From the NCBI RefSeq assembly GCF_009928445.1, contig NZ_JAABNO010000032.1:1-58797 (forward strand): 58,797 bases of DNA, written 5' to 3'. This document shows, piece after piece, positions 1 through 8,409 of this stretch (the stretch's first letter is position 1; each line of letters starts with the position of its first letter). The notes under the pieces were generated by a model. The model had not been told where the DNA came from. It saw only the letters and a program-made list of their open reading frames with translations, and made no database searches. Made by a program: the position numbers and the translations under genes. The stretch is from Clostridium sp. C8-1-8. Lineage in GTDB: Bacteria > Bacillota > Clostridia > Clostridiales > Clostridiaceae.

Positions 1-68
1 CAGGCTTTGTTGGTAAGACTCAAGCACCAGCAGCAGATGGTGTTCCTTACGAAAAAGGACAAAGATAA
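1..68 (+). CDS. C-terminal end of an unidentified protein (partial)
   Basis: An open frame enters from the left edge in the third reading position and stops at TAA 66-68. The last residues read GFVGKTQAPAADGVPYEKGQ followed by Arg and stop. The composition looks like a real protein tail rather than random translation of AT-rich DNA, and no other frame is convincing here. I do not recognise the family from so short a piece. It is read in the same direction as the LacI-type gene that follows about 125 bp later, and no clear terminator is visible between them. Confidence 0.5.
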   Translation, partial: GFVGKTQAPAADGVPYEKGQR

Positions 69-193
69 TTTAAAAAATGTACGGGTTTTTTGTAAAATTT
101 ACGTAATAAACTGCTTAAACTCATATAAAATCATGTCGCTTTGTAGTATAATAACCATGCAGTCTTTTCAGTTAGAAGTGAGGGGGATATTAT

Positions 194-1210
194 ATGGGCA
201 CTACAATTAGTGATATTGCAAAAAAATCAGGAGTTTCTCTAGCTACAGTTTCTAGAGTGTTAAATAATTCCGGGTATGTTAAGGATGAAACTAGAAATAA
301 GGTCTTAGAGACTATTAAAGAGATGAATTATACTCCAAGTGCAATAGCAAGAAGTTTATCTAAAAATGAAACTAACACTATTGGAGTCATAGTGCCAGAT
401 ATAACTAATTCTTACTTTGGAGAGCTTATAAAAGGCATAAGTGAAGTGGCAGAAGCCTCAGATTTGAATATAGTACTTTTTAATACAGATGATAATTTAG
501 AAAAAGAGCTTAAGGCTTTAACTGTAATAAAGGAGCATAGACTTAAAGGGGTAATCATGTCTCCAATGTTTGGAGAAAATGAGTTTAACAGTAATTACGT
601 AAATACACTGGAAAACTTAGATATACCAATAATATTTGTAGTAGCAGATGTTAAGTATACTAGCTTTAGTGGAGTATTCGTTGATAATATAAAGGGTGGT
701 TTTGATGCCACCAATCTTCTTATAAAAGAAGGCCATAAAAAGATTGGAATAATAACAGGATTGCTAAGCTCAGAGCCTGCTATGGATAGACTTATGGGAT
801 ATAAAAAGGCATTGGCTATGAGCAATATTCCTATTAAGGAAGAATATATATTTAAAGGTGACTTTAAGCTTAGCACCGGTTATGACATAACAAAGGGTGT
901 ACTAAGCATGGATGATGGTCCTACTGCTCTTGTTGTATGCAGCAATATGATGACAATGGGTGCTGTTAAAGCAATTTTTGATGAAAATAAAAAAATACCA
1001 GATGATCTAGCAATAGTAGGCTTTGATAAACTTGAGTTTTTAGATATGGTTGGCATAAAAATAACTTATATGGAGGATTGTCCAGAGGAATTGGGCAAGT
1101 CTTCTATGAATATGCTTAAAGAGGTAATAGAAAATAGGGATGTAACTGAGAAGAAAAGAGTTACTATTTCTCCTACAATTATAATAAAGGGATCAGAGAA
1201 GAAGCTTTAG
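194..1210 (+). CDS. LacI-family transcriptional regulator
   Basis: A 338-residue DNA-binding repressor of the LacI/GalR family. Residues 3-55 form the helix-turn-helix and hinge (ISDIAKKSGVSLATVSRVLN), and residues about 60-335 are the periplasmic-binding-protein-like effector domain (GVIVPDITNSYFGELIKGI; later VVCSNMMTMGAVKA). Length is normal for the family. The start is fixed by AGGGGG at 181-186, seven bases before ATG, and a TATAAT-like -10 lies at 147-152. It stands just ahead of two nucleoside phosphorylases and an MFS transporter, so control of nucleoside salvage is the natural inference. The effector cannot be read from the sequence. Confidence 0.9.
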   Translation: MGTTISDIAKKSGVSLATVSRVLNNSGYVKDETRNKVLETIKEMNYTPSAIARSLSKNETNTIGVIVPDITNSYFGELIKGISEVAEASDLNIVLFNTDDNLEKELKALTVIKEHRLKGVIMSPMFGENEFNSNYVNTLENLDIPIIFVVADVKYTSFSGVFVDNIKGGFDATNLLIKEGHKKIGIITGLLSSEPAMDRLMGYKKALAMSNIPIKEEYIFKGDFKLSTGYDITKGVLSMDDGPTALVVCSNMMTMGAVKAIFDENKKIPDDLAIVGFDKLEFLDMVGIKITYMEDCPEELGKSSMNMLKEVIENRDVTEKKRVTISPTIIIKGSEKKL

Positions 1211-1294
1211 ATCGGGTATGCCCATTTAAGTTTCGGCTTTATATTTAGGCGATATTGTGTATTAAGATTAATTTTGCTGGAGGAGGGTTTTTAT

Positions 1295-2599
1295 ATGAGA
1301 ATGTATGATTTGATAATAAAGAAAAGAAATGGTGAAGAACTTACAACAGAAGAAATAAATTACTTTGTAGATGGGTATACAAAAGGTACAATTCCTGATT
1401 ATCAGGTTTCATCACTTCTAATGGCTATATATTTTCAAAAGATGAATATGAGAGAAACTACAGATCTTACTATGGCAATGGTTCATTCTGGAGATATACT
1501 TGATTTGTCTAAGATTGAAGGAGTTAAGGTAGATAAGCACAGTACTGGAGGAGTTGGTGATACAACAACTTTAGTTCTTACTCCTATGGTGGCTGCACTA
1601 GGTATTCCAGTAGCAAAGATGTCTGGAAGAGGCCTTGGACATACTGGAGGAACTATAGATAAATTGGAATCTTTTGAAGGCTTTTCAGTTGAAATAACAG
1701 AAGAACAGTTTATAGAGAATGTAAATACTAAGAAGATTGCTATAATGGGACAAACTGCGGACTTAGCTCCAGCAGACAAGAAGTTATATGCGCTTAGAGA
1801 CGTTACTGGTACTGTGGATAATATATCTCTAATATCTTCTAGTATAATGAGTAAGAAAATTGCTGCAGGGGCCGATGCTATAGTATTAGATGTTAAGGTA
1901 GGCGATGGTGCCTTCATGAAGTCTTATGAAGATGCGAAGAGATTAGCAGAGGCGATGGTTAGCATAGGTAAGAATGTTGGAAGAAACACAGTAGCTGTAA
2001 TTTCTGATATGGATCAACCTTTAGGTTTAGGTATAGGTAATGCTTTAGAGGTAAAAGAAGCTTTAGATACTTTAAGCGGAAAAGGACCAAAGGATTTACT
2101 TGAACTTTGCTTAACTTTAGGAAGCAATATGGTTGTGCTAGCAGGTAAGGCTTCTACAACTGAAGAGGCTAAGGTTATGCTTTTAAAGACAATAGAAGAC
2201 GGTTCAGCTATAATGAAGCTTAAAGAATTTGTTGCTGCACAAGGTGGCAATGCTGAACAAGTTACAAATTCTGATTTGCTTCCAAAAGCTAAATTTGTTT
2301 ATGAAGTTAAGTGCGATAAAGATGGATATATATCAAAAATAAACTCAGAAAACATAGGGTTAGTTGCTATGGAATTAGGAGCTGGAAGAGCAACTAAAGA
2401 AGACAGTATTGATCTAGCTGTAGGTATAGTTTTAAACAAAAAAAGAGGAGAAAAGGTAGCAAAAGGAGATGTTCTAGCGTATATTCATGCTGATGATGAA
2501 GCTAAGATAGAAAAAGCTGCTAATGGTATATTAGGCAATTACAAGATATCAGATAGTTATGAAGATAATATTCCTTTGATATATGATGTAATAAGATAA
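1295..2599 (+). CDS. pdp: Pyrimidine-nucleoside phosphorylase
   Basis: A 434-residue cytosolic enzyme that splits uridine, thymidine or deoxyuridine with phosphate to give the base and (deoxy)ribose 1-phosphate. The family signature is plain: VDKHSTGGVGDTTTL near residue 80 for phosphate binding, then SGRGLGHTGGTIDKLE near 112-127. The C-terminal domain of this family begins around residue 345. The frame extends upstream to a TTG at 1274, but GGAGGAGG at 1279-1286 sits inside that extension and points to ATG 1295, which gives the usual 433-434 residues. It follows the LacI-type gene by 84 bp, and a terminator follows it. Confidence 0.95.
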   Translation: MRMYDLIIKKRNGEELTTEEINYFVDGYTKGTIPDYQVSSLLMAIYFQKMNMRETTDLTMAMVHSGDILDLSKIEGVKVDKHSTGGVGDTTTLVLTPMVAALGIPVAKMSGRGLGHTGGTIDKLESFEGFSVEITEEQFIENVNTKKIAIMGQTADLAPADKKLYALRDVTGTVDNISLISSSIMSKKIAAGADAIVLDVKVGDGAFMKSYEDAKRLAEAMVSIGKNVGRNTVAVISDMDQPLGLGIGNALEVKEALDTLSGKGPKDLLELCLTLGSNMVVLAGKASTTEEAKVMLLKTIEDGSAIMKLKEFVAAQGGNAEQVTNSDLLPKAKFVYEVKCDKDGYISKINSENIGLVAMELGAGRATKEDSIDLAVGIVLNKKRGEKVAKGDVLAYIHADDEAKIEKAANGILGNYKISDSYEDNIPLIYDVIR

Positions 2600-2653
2600 T
2601 AATATATCAACTACTAAAATTTCTTCACATAAGTTAAAAATATAGATTAATGT

Positions 2654-2690
2654 AAAAATCACTAATGAAATAAGCATTAGTGATTTTTAT
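2654..2690 (+). terminator. Intrinsic terminator after pdp
   Basis: A perfect 14-bp stem (AAAAATCACTAATG at 2654-2667 with CATTAGTGATTTTT at 2675-2688) closes a 7-base loop and carries its own T-run. Its core recurs in the terminators after deoD and livF in this window. Confidence 0.85.
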
Positions 2691-2700
2691 GAGAAAGATA

Positions 2701-2714
2701 TGTAAGCGCTTCCC
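2701..2714 (+). promoter_or_regulatory. Candidate catabolite-responsive (cre) or LacI-family operator
   Basis: TGTAAGCGCTTCCC matches the Gram-positive cre consensus TGWAANCGNTNWCA at 13 of 14 positions (only the last base differs) and contains the palindrome AAGCGCTT. It lies about 110 bp before the MFS transporter start. Either CcpA or the local LacI-type regulator could bind it, since both families use such CG-centred palindromes. No binding evidence exists here. Confidence 0.5.
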
Positions 2715-2824
2715 TAAATTTATTCAATCATCTATTTAGAGGTGTAAGAGTGAATTGAATTATTTATTATATGGAAGTAAAAGTGCATTAGAGTTCTTAC
2801 AACAATAAGCCTAAGGAGAAAATG

Positions 2825-4024
2825 ATGAGTTTAAATAGTAGAAAAAACTTTTTTATAATAGATTTTTTTGTTTCTTTTATAGTTGTTTTTGGAGTAGTTA
2901 TGTTTCTTCCTATGTTCCAAAGCTTCCAACAAATATTTGGTGTAGGTGTATCAAAAATTTCTTGGCTTCCTAATATCGGATATCTTGCAATGATATTATT
3001 TCCTTCAGTTGCAGGAAGCGTAATGAATAAAACTGGAGCTAAGAAATCACTTTTGATATTTATTATATTATGGATAATAGGAATATCAGTTGAAATATTG
3101 GCCTTAACAACTGTGAATTACTTTTTATTTTGTGTGGGAAGACTAATAGAAGGATTGGCAGAAGCGTCATTTTTCCCTATATTACTTTCTATGAATAAAA
3201 TGGTTATGAAAGATGAGAAGGATGGAAAGGTCGGTTCTAGTCTTCTTGAAATAGGTTCTGCAATAGGTGGGCTTATAGCGGCAATTGTAGCTGGATATTT
3301 TATAAATTCTCCTAGGTTATTTTTAATTATTCCTATGATTATAGGAGCACTAACTTGGGTATTTATAGCTTTATCTATAAATGAGATTAAAAATGGTGTT
3401 AATATAGAGCAAGATACAATTACTAAAGTAAAAGAGGGAAAGTGGGATTATATAAGTTTATTGTTCATGATATTTATGACTCAGATAACCTTTGCGGCAT
3501 CACAAGTATATTTGTCTTACTATATGGAGGCTTATAATGCATCTAGTTACACTGGTCTTATAATATCTTTAGAGCAGATACTTATAGCCATAGGGGCCAT
3601 GTCCCCAATGTTGTTATTAAAGAGATTCTCCTTTAAGTTCATAAGAAATTTTATGATTGTAATATTTATAATAGGATCCTTGGTGTTATCTCAGCATATG
3701 GCATTGCCAGTAGCTATAATAGCTTTAGCAGTAATTGCTTTAGTAGTTGGGATAGGGTTCTCAACTCTAAGTATTTTTGTATCTAAAGTAGTAGTAACTA
3801 ATGTTTCACAAAAAATGTCTATTTACACTGCGGTAAGATATTTGGGAGGATTCCTTTTATCTTTCCTGTGGGGAATATATATAGATAGCTCTAAGGCTTC
3901 AGGCCATAGCTATGTACAAATCTTTGATAAGTTGTATATATGGATAGTTATTTTAGTGGTTATAATATCAATAGTAATAATTATGTTACAGAGAAATAAT
4001 AAGCTATGGAGTTCTAAAAACTAA
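2825..4024 (+). CDS. MFS transporter, possibly for nucleosides
   Basis: A 399-residue integral membrane protein with about 12 hydrophobic helices, typical of the major facilitator superfamily. The first helix begins near residue 9 (FFIIDFFVSFIVVFGVVMF), and an MFS-like loop motif follows helix 2 (GSVMNKTGAKKSL). AAGGAG at 2813-2818 favours ATG 2825 over ATG 2822, which would be only three bases from it. It lies between the two nucleoside phosphorylase genes behind a LacI-type regulator, so nucleoside or nucleobase uptake is inferred from context only. MFS substrates cannot be read from sequence. Confidence 0.85.
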   Translation: MSLNSRKNFFIIDFFVSFIVVFGVVMFLPMFQSFQQIFGVGVSKISWLPNIGYLAMILFPSVAGSVMNKTGAKKSLLIFIILWIIGISVEILALTTVNYFLFCVGRLIEGLAEASFFPILLSMNKMVMKDEKDGKVGSSLLEIGSAIGGLIAAIVAGYFINSPRLFLIIPMIIGALTWVFIALSINEIKNGVNIEQDTITKVKEGKWDYISLLFMIFMTQITFAASQVYLSYYMEAYNASSYTGLIISLEQILIAIGAMSPMLLLKRFSFKFIRNFMIVIFIIGSLVLSQHMALPVAIIALAVIALVVGIGFSTLSIFVSKVVVTNVSQKMSIYTAVRYLGGFLLSFLWGIYIDSSKASGHSYVQIFDKLYIWIVILVVIISIVIIMLQRNNKLWSSKN

Positions 4025-4193
4025 AGATTTAACATTAATACACAAGAGTAATATAGAACATAATAGCAATTTAGGCTATAATTTTTAATGTAAGAGTTTA
4101 CACGTTAGTAACCTTAAATTAAGTCGTGTTTTTGATAATAATAAATTTAATATAATAAATAAGTGCAGAAGGCACTTTAATGGAGGTAGGGAA

Positions 4194-4901
4194 ATGAGCA
4201 TTCATATAAATGCGCAAGAAGGACAAATAGCAGAAAGTATACTATTACCAGGAGATCCTCTAAGAGCAAAGTTTATTGCTGAAAACTTTCTTCAAGATGT
4301 CATATGCTACAATGAAGTAAGAGGAATGTATGGATTTACAGGTACTTATAAGGGAAAGAGAGTATCTGTTCAAGGAACAGGTATGGGAATACCATCTATA
4401 TCAATCTATGCAAGTGAACTTATACAAACCTATGGCGTAAAAAATCTTATAAGAGTTGGTACTTGTGGTGGTTATCAAGAATCAGTTAAGGTTAGGGATC
4501 TCGTAATTGCTATGTCAGCATCAACTGACTCAAATATAAATAAGATAAGATTCAATGGAAGAGATTTTGCTCCAACTGCTAGCTTTAAGCTTTTAAAGAA
4601 GGCTTATGATTTTGCTGTAGAAAAAGGTTTTGATCCAAAGGTAGGTAATGTATTTAGCTCAGACACTTTCTATGGAGATACTTCTGATGAGTGGAAGATA
4701 TGGGCTAAGTTTGGTTGCTTAGGAGTAGAAATGGAAGCAGCTGCACTTTATACCTTAGCAGCTAAGCACAATGTGGATGCTTTAGCATTACTTACTGTAA
4801 GTGATCACTTCATTTATGATGAAATAACCTCAGCAGAAGAAAGACAAACAACCTTCACAAATATGATAGAAGTTGCTCTTGATACTGTACATTCATTATA
4901 A
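4194..4901 (+). CDS. deoD: Purine-nucleoside phosphorylase, DeoD type
   Basis: A 235-residue cytosolic enzyme of the PNP/UDP phosphorylase family (hexameric high-molecular-mass type) that cleaves purine (deoxy)nucleosides with phosphate. Visible signatures are LLPGDPLRAKFIAE near residue 18, RVGTCGG near 84, SSDTFYGD near 155, EMEAAALYTLAA near 178, and the catalytic Asp in LLTVSDH near 202. Length matches DeoD. TGGAGG lies 9-10 bases before the ATG. A small hairpin (AAGTGC/GCACTT near 4161-4177) and a TATAAT at 4151-4156 suggest its own promoter within the salvage cluster. A strong terminator follows. Confidence 0.96.
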   Translation: MSIHINAQEGQIAESILLPGDPLRAKFIAENFLQDVICYNEVRGMYGFTGTYKGKRVSVQGTGMGIPSISIYASELIQTYGVKNLIRVGTCGGYQESVKVRDLVIAMSASTDSNINKIRFNGRDFAPTASFKLLKKAYDFAVEKGFDPKVGNVFSSDTFYGDTSDEWKIWAKFGCLGVEMEAAALYTLAAKHNVDALALLTVSDHFIYDEITSAEERQTTFTNMIEVALDTVHSL

Positions 4902-4980
4902 TATAAAATTTTATTGAAGATAATTAGTTAAAAACTAGGCAATAACATTTGTGAATTGCTGATATTATAATAAGATGCAC

Positions 4981-5020
4981 GAAAAATCACTAATGCAGAT
5001 TAGCATTAGTGATTTTTCAA
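4981..5020. terminator. Bidirectional terminator between deoD and AEC transporter
   Basis: A perfect 16-bp stem (4981-4996 with 5003-5018) has a 6-base loop. A-rich and T-rich ends on both sides let it serve deoD on the plus strand and the convergent transporter on the minus strand. The core CACTAATGC is shared with the terminator after pdp. Confidence 0.85.
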
Positions 5021-5070
5021 TATAATTCTTTATATAAAATTATATTATGGAATAAGAAGCTTCCATATAT

Positions 5071-6009
5071 CTATAACAAAATCATATAAAACGGTATAAA
5101 TATTATACTCATCAAAGTTGTTGTAACAGTCATAAGGCTAGCATATTTATGATTGGCGCCAAAACTTTTTGCTACAATAGCTGTATTGGTCATAACTGGC
5201 ATTGCGGCTTGTATTATAAAGACTTTTTTCATTAGAGTAGGTATAGGGAAGTATAAACATAATAAAAATACCAACAATGGAGATATTAAGAATCTACCAA
5301 TGAACAAAGCTATCATATCTTTATTTATCTTAATATCTTTAAAGTCTACGGAATGCATTGTTATACCTATAAAGAGCATGGATAGTGGAGTAGTAAGTCC
5401 ACCTACATATTTACAAGTGTCCATAACAAACTTTGGTGGTGTAACATTTATCATAATCAATATTAGAGCCAATATAAATCCCATCAATGGAGGAGATACT
5501 ATCCTCTTTAACGTTGCTAAGGAAAAGATACTGCTTTTTTTACTGCTTATTCCATCTTTGCTTATATCATAAACACCTAAGGTCCAGAAGAAGGTGGTGT
5601 TAGCTATGTAGTAAAGTAGTACATAAGGCACACTAGATTCTCCGAATAGTGCCAAGTTTACAGGTAGTCCAACAAAGATAGAACTTGAGACAAAGAACAT
5701 GGAACGGAAGGTACCAGCACTTTTTTCATCTATCTTTAAGCTCTTAGAAGTTAATACTGCTATAAAATACCCTGCGGCCATAGAAACAAAAGGTATAATA
5801 AGTCCACTTCCTAAATGTACAAGTTTATCTTTAGTAAAGTTATTCATAAGATCAACTAACATAAGGCAAGGCAGAGCAATATTACAAACAAGCTTAGAAA
5901 AGATTTTAGAAGCTTCTTCGTTTAACCAGCCTTTGGATGTCAATAAATAACCAATAAAAATCATTATAACTATGCTTAGAATGCTTTGTAATGCATTAAA
6001 AAAAACCAT
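5071..6009 (-). CDS. AEC-family transporter (auxin efflux carrier-like permease)
   Basis: A 312-residue membrane protein with about ten hydrophobic segments, split into two halves as in the AEC (auxin efflux carrier) family, whose bacterial members move organic acids such as malate. The N-terminus VFFNALQSILSIVIMIFIGYLL and the later GLPVNLALFGESSVPYVLLYY fit the family. A GGGGGCG stretch precedes the ATG. A LysR-type gene lies immediately upstream on the same strand with a LysR-like half-site pair between them, so that regulator may control it. The substrate is unknown. Confidence 0.85.
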   Translation of the reverse strand: MVFFNALQSILSIVIMIFIGYLLTSKGWLNEEASKIFSKLVCNIALPCLMLVDLMNNFTKDKLVHLGSGLIIPFVSMAAGYFIAVLTSKSLKIDEKSAGTFRSMFFVSSSIFVGLPVNLALFGESSVPYVLLYYIANTTFFWTLGVYDISKDGISSKKSSIFSLATLKRIVSPPLMGFILALILIMINVTPPKFVMDTCKYVGGLTTPLSMLFIGITMHSVDFKDIKINKDMIALFIGRFLISPLLVFLLCLYFPIPTLMKKVFIIQAAMPVMTNTAIVAKSFGANHKYASLMTVTTTLMSIIFIPFYMILL

Positions 6010-6066
6010 GATGCGCCCCCGAAAGTAAATAATTAAATCCCTTCGGTTATTATAGCAAAATAAAAT

Positions 6067-6081
6067 GTATAAGAAAAATAC
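6067..6081. promoter_or_regulatory. Candidate LysR-type operator
   Basis: GTAT at 6067-6070 and ATAC at 6078-6081 form a 15-bp interrupted palindrome of the T-N11-A shape typical of LysR sites. It lies about 60 bp upstream of the transporter start. Such short matches are common in AT-rich DNA, so this is only suggestive. Confidence 0.25.
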
Positions 6082-6157
6082 TTAATAATTAATAAGTTCA
6101 TACATAAATGAGTATAAATTTAATCAAATGATAAGAAATAAAGGATATTCTATGGCC

Positions 6158-7033
6158 TTAAATATATCCTAATTTAAATATCTCTAAGAATCTTTTTGCA
6201 GGAGCAGATAAATATCTATCTTTTATCCATATTATCCCCGTCTTTGTAACTAAAGAAGGCTCATTTATATCTTTAAACATTAGATTGGCATTTGGCACTA
6301 ATCCAATCCAGTCTTTTGGAACAATAGCTACTCCCATACCTTTATTAGCCCAAGTTAGAATAGATCTAGTATCTTCTATCTTACAGAATATATTTGGCTC
6401 AAAGCCAGCATTTTCACAGGCTTCAACTATGTTTTGTTCAAATCTCCTAGTAACTAGAAGAGGCTTGTTTTCTAATTCACTTATAGATATTTCTTTTATA
6501 TTTTCATCCCAATATATCTTTTCGCGAGTGGCTGCCACCATTGGAGCACTTTCTAAGTATATAGATTCAAAGCCTTCGGAGTCTACAGGGGTACGAATTA
6601 TTCCTATTTCTATAACGCCATCTGTCAGAAGCTTTAGTATGTCCTTTGTATCCCCTTCTCTTATATCAAAGGTTATGCCTGGATATTTATCATAAAAGTT
6701 CATTACCCTGTTAAGTAATAAGGTATCACCTTCAGATGAGATGGTCCCAATAGATAAGGTTCCATTAAGTCCATCCTTTATATCTTTTAGTTCCTTAAGA
6801 GTAGTATCCATAAGTTCAATCATTTGCTCGCAACGATTTTTTAGTATTTGACCCGCACTAGTAATTTGAAACTTTCTAGTACTTCTTTCTATTAACTTGA
6901 CACCGAGTTCATCCTCAAGCATCTTCAGCTGCTGGCTCAAGTGAGGTTGGGCAATATGTAGTTTCTTTGAGGCTTTAGTTATATTTCCCTGCTTAACTAT
7001 TTCAAGAAAATATGTCAGTTGCTTAAAGTCCAT
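6158..7033 (-). CDS. LysR-family transcriptional regulator
   Basis: A 291-residue activator-type DNA-binding protein. Residues 1-60 are the winged helix (MDFKQLTYFLEIVKQGNITK, then KKLHIAQPHLSQQLKMLEDE), and residues about 90-290 form the periplasmic-binding-like co-inducer domain. Length is normal. It is read in the same direction as the AEC transporter that follows 148 bp downstream, a common arrangement for a LysR protein with its target, and it starts 69 bp after the Crp/Fnr gene ends. The co-inducer cannot be inferred. Confidence 0.93.
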   Translation of the reverse strand: MDFKQLTYFLEIVKQGNITKASKKLHIAQPHLSQQLKMLEDELGVKLIERSTRKFQITSAGQILKNRCEQMIELMDTTLKELKDIKDGLNGTLSIGTISSEGDTLLLNRVMNFYDKYPGITFDIREGDTKDILKLLTDGVIEIGIIRTPVDSEGFESIYLESAPMVAATREKIYWDENIKEISISELENKPLLVTRRFEQNIVEACENAGFEPNIFCKIEDTRSILTWANKGMGVAIVPKDWIGLVPNANLMFKDINEPSLVTKTGIIWIKDRYLSAPAKRFLEIFKLGYI

Positions 7034-7102
7034 TTATATGTATTCCTTTCTGCTTAGCAATAGGTGTGTTGCTTTCATGTGACCTATTTGCTCATAAATA
7101 AA

Positions 7103-7813
7103 TTATTCATACAAGTCTCCTGCAAGGTCTTCTAATTTCGCATAGTCTAATATAATTAAGGAATTACCATCCTTAGAGATAATCCTTTGTTCACATAGTT
7201 TGTTTATAACTCTAAGTAGATGCCTATAGCTTGTTCCTAATAGCTCTGCAACCTCAGTAAGTTTCTCAGCTACAATTCCTTTAAGGCTAGTAGATATATC
7301 TTCTTCACTAGATAAGGCTAGTATATAACTTGCAAGCCTATTTTCTAATGGGTAAAGAAGGTTTATAGAGTTTGATACTGCAGAGGTTGCTAACTTTTCA
7401 GCTAAAGTCTTACAGATGTGACCTAAGAACACGGCATCATCTTTAGCTTGAGTTCTTATTACATCTATAGGTATAGCTATAAAGGTACAGTTGTGTACTG
7501 CTTCTACGTTGCAATTGGCGGTACATTCGCTTATAAACTCAAGGTCCCCCATTACCATAAGTGGATTATAGAATCGTAAAAGAAGAGATTTACCGTTTTT
7601 AAGCAAGGTATAAACCTTACACTTTCCTTTAACTAAAAAGTAAAAGTAGTCAATTTCTTCATTGGATTTATAAATAAGCTCACCCTTAGCAAATAATCGA
7701 AGCTCCATATACGGAGTTATATCACTATTAAAGTATGAGTTTATGTCATGTAGTGTTATAAATCTTTCTAACAGTAATTTATCGTTTATTTTATTTATAA
7801 AAAGCACCTCCAT
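7103..7813 (-). CDS. Crp/Fnr-family transcriptional regulator
   Basis: A protein of up to 236 residues with an N-terminal cyclic-nucleotide-binding-like barrel (KGELIYKSNEEIDYFYFLVK, then YNPLMVMGDLEF) and a C-terminal winged helix (VAEKLTEVAELLGTSYRHLL, then RVINKLCEQRII). Cysteines occur near residues 67, 97, 101 and 108 but do not form an obvious Fnr iron-sulfur set. The start is odd: the only good ribosome site, GGAGGTG, lies inside the frame just after ATG 7813 and points six bases on to an ATA codon at 7796-7798, with no upstream site for the ATG. It diverges from the DMT transporter pair, which may be its target. Confidence 0.88.
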   Translation of the reverse strand: MEVLFINKINDKLLLERFITLHDINSYFNSDITPYMELRLFAKGELIYKSNEEIDYFYFLVKGKCKVYTLLKNGKSLLLRFYNPLMVMGDLEFISECTANCNVEAVHNCTFIAIPIDVIRTQAKDDAVFLGHICKTLAEKLATSAVSNSINLLYPLENRLASYILALSSEEDISTSLKGIVAEKLTEVAELLGTSYRHLLRVINKLCEQRIISKDGNSLIILDYAKLEDLAGDLYE

Positions 7814-7842
7814 AAGAAACGGATAACTTGATGTAGCTCTGT

Positions 7843-7868
7843 CTTTTGTTAAGTTATAGTAACAAAAG
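7843..7868. promoter_or_regulatory. Inverted repeat upstream of the Crp/Fnr gene
   Basis: CTTTTGTTA (7843-7851) and TAACAAAAG (7860-7868) are perfect 9-bp arms around an 8-base spacer, about 30 bp upstream of the regulator. It could be an autoregulatory operator. No T-run follows on either strand, which argues against a terminator. Confidence 0.4.
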
Positions 7869-7997
7869 CTGTTTTTTACTAATCCGCATTTATAGTATCC
7901 ATATATATTATAGACAATTAGTATAAAGAAAAAAATCGTTAATAAGAATTTAGGTGTTATTTTTTCAATTGTAACTGAATTAATATATAAAGCCTAG

Positions 7998-8161
7998 TTA
8001 TGAAATAAATTTTTCAAGCATAATTACTGCTTGCTGAGCTGATAAATTTTTATTATTAATTGTTATAGAGTTCCTACTTCATCATTAAATTCATATTTTA
8101 AGCCTATTCCATCAAAAGACACAAGAGCTTTAAAAATACTTTTTGGATTTAAATAGTTCAT
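7998..8161 (-). pseudogene. Possible decayed gene fragment
   Basis: On the minus strand an ATG at 8161 opens a protein-like frame (MNYLNPKSIFKALVSFDGIG, then LKYEFNDEVG) that stops early near 8071. A one-base shift near there restores a sensible continuation (ITINNKNLSAQQAVIMLEKF) ending at 7998. An in-frame stop lies just upstream of the ATG and there is no ribosome site. This looks like the remnant of an old gene with a frameshift. The family is not recognised and the call could be chance. Confidence 0.25.
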
Positions 8162-8209
8162 CTTTATATTTATAGGTAGTAAAATCTAAGACTAAAAAAT
8201 ACATAAAGG

Positions 8210-8221
8210 TGACATATGTCA
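8210..8221. promoter_or_regulatory. 12-bp perfect palindrome, candidate Crp/Fnr operator
   Basis: TGACATATGTCA is a perfect palindrome in the 596-bp gap between the Crp/Fnr regulator and the DMT transporter pair. The TGAC/GTCA arms resemble half-sites used by several Crp/Fnr proteins. It lies about 190 bp before the transporter start, so it would act at a distance or at an upstream promoter. Confidence 0.4.
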
Positions 8222-8272
8222 TATAAGGTATTAGCTTAATTTGATATCTTATCTATAGAGGTACAAATAGTA

Positions 8273-8384
8273 GGTTATCTTTAAGAACATTGTTCAAATT
8301 AAGTGGTCATGAAGGAGCTGCGTAAGATTATTAAAGCATCGGATGGTTGATCACTTAATTTCAACATAGTACTCTAACTTAACC
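8273..8384 (+). mobile_element. MITE-like element, copy A (112 bp, inverted orientation)
   Basis: The ends are inverted repeats: GGTTATC...TTCAAATTAAGTGGTCA on the left and TGATCACTTAATTTCAACA...AACC on the right. The right end matches the left end of the 239-bp copy at 11673-11911 base for base over most of 50 bp, so this is the same family in reverse and internally shorter. No clean target duplication remains. It ends 25 bp before the transporter start and may carry or disturb its promoter. No coding capacity. Confidence 0.7.
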
Positions 8385-8409
8385 ACAAAATAATATTTTG
8401 GAGGGGCAT

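Noticed and set aside
7..210. A 67-residue frame overlapping the window start and the LacI start
   Set aside because: It overlaps the more convincing tail of an upstream gene and the LacI promoter, and has no start signal.
1483..1917. A 144-residue minus-strand frame inside pdp
   Set aside because: It lies wholly within a well-conserved enzyme gene, has no ribosome site, and its protein resembles nothing.
8291..8366. Inverted repeat read as a simple transcription terminator
   Set aside because: The same ends recur at three other loci with further conserved sequence, and the copy at 11673-11911 has a target duplication, so a mobile element explains it better.
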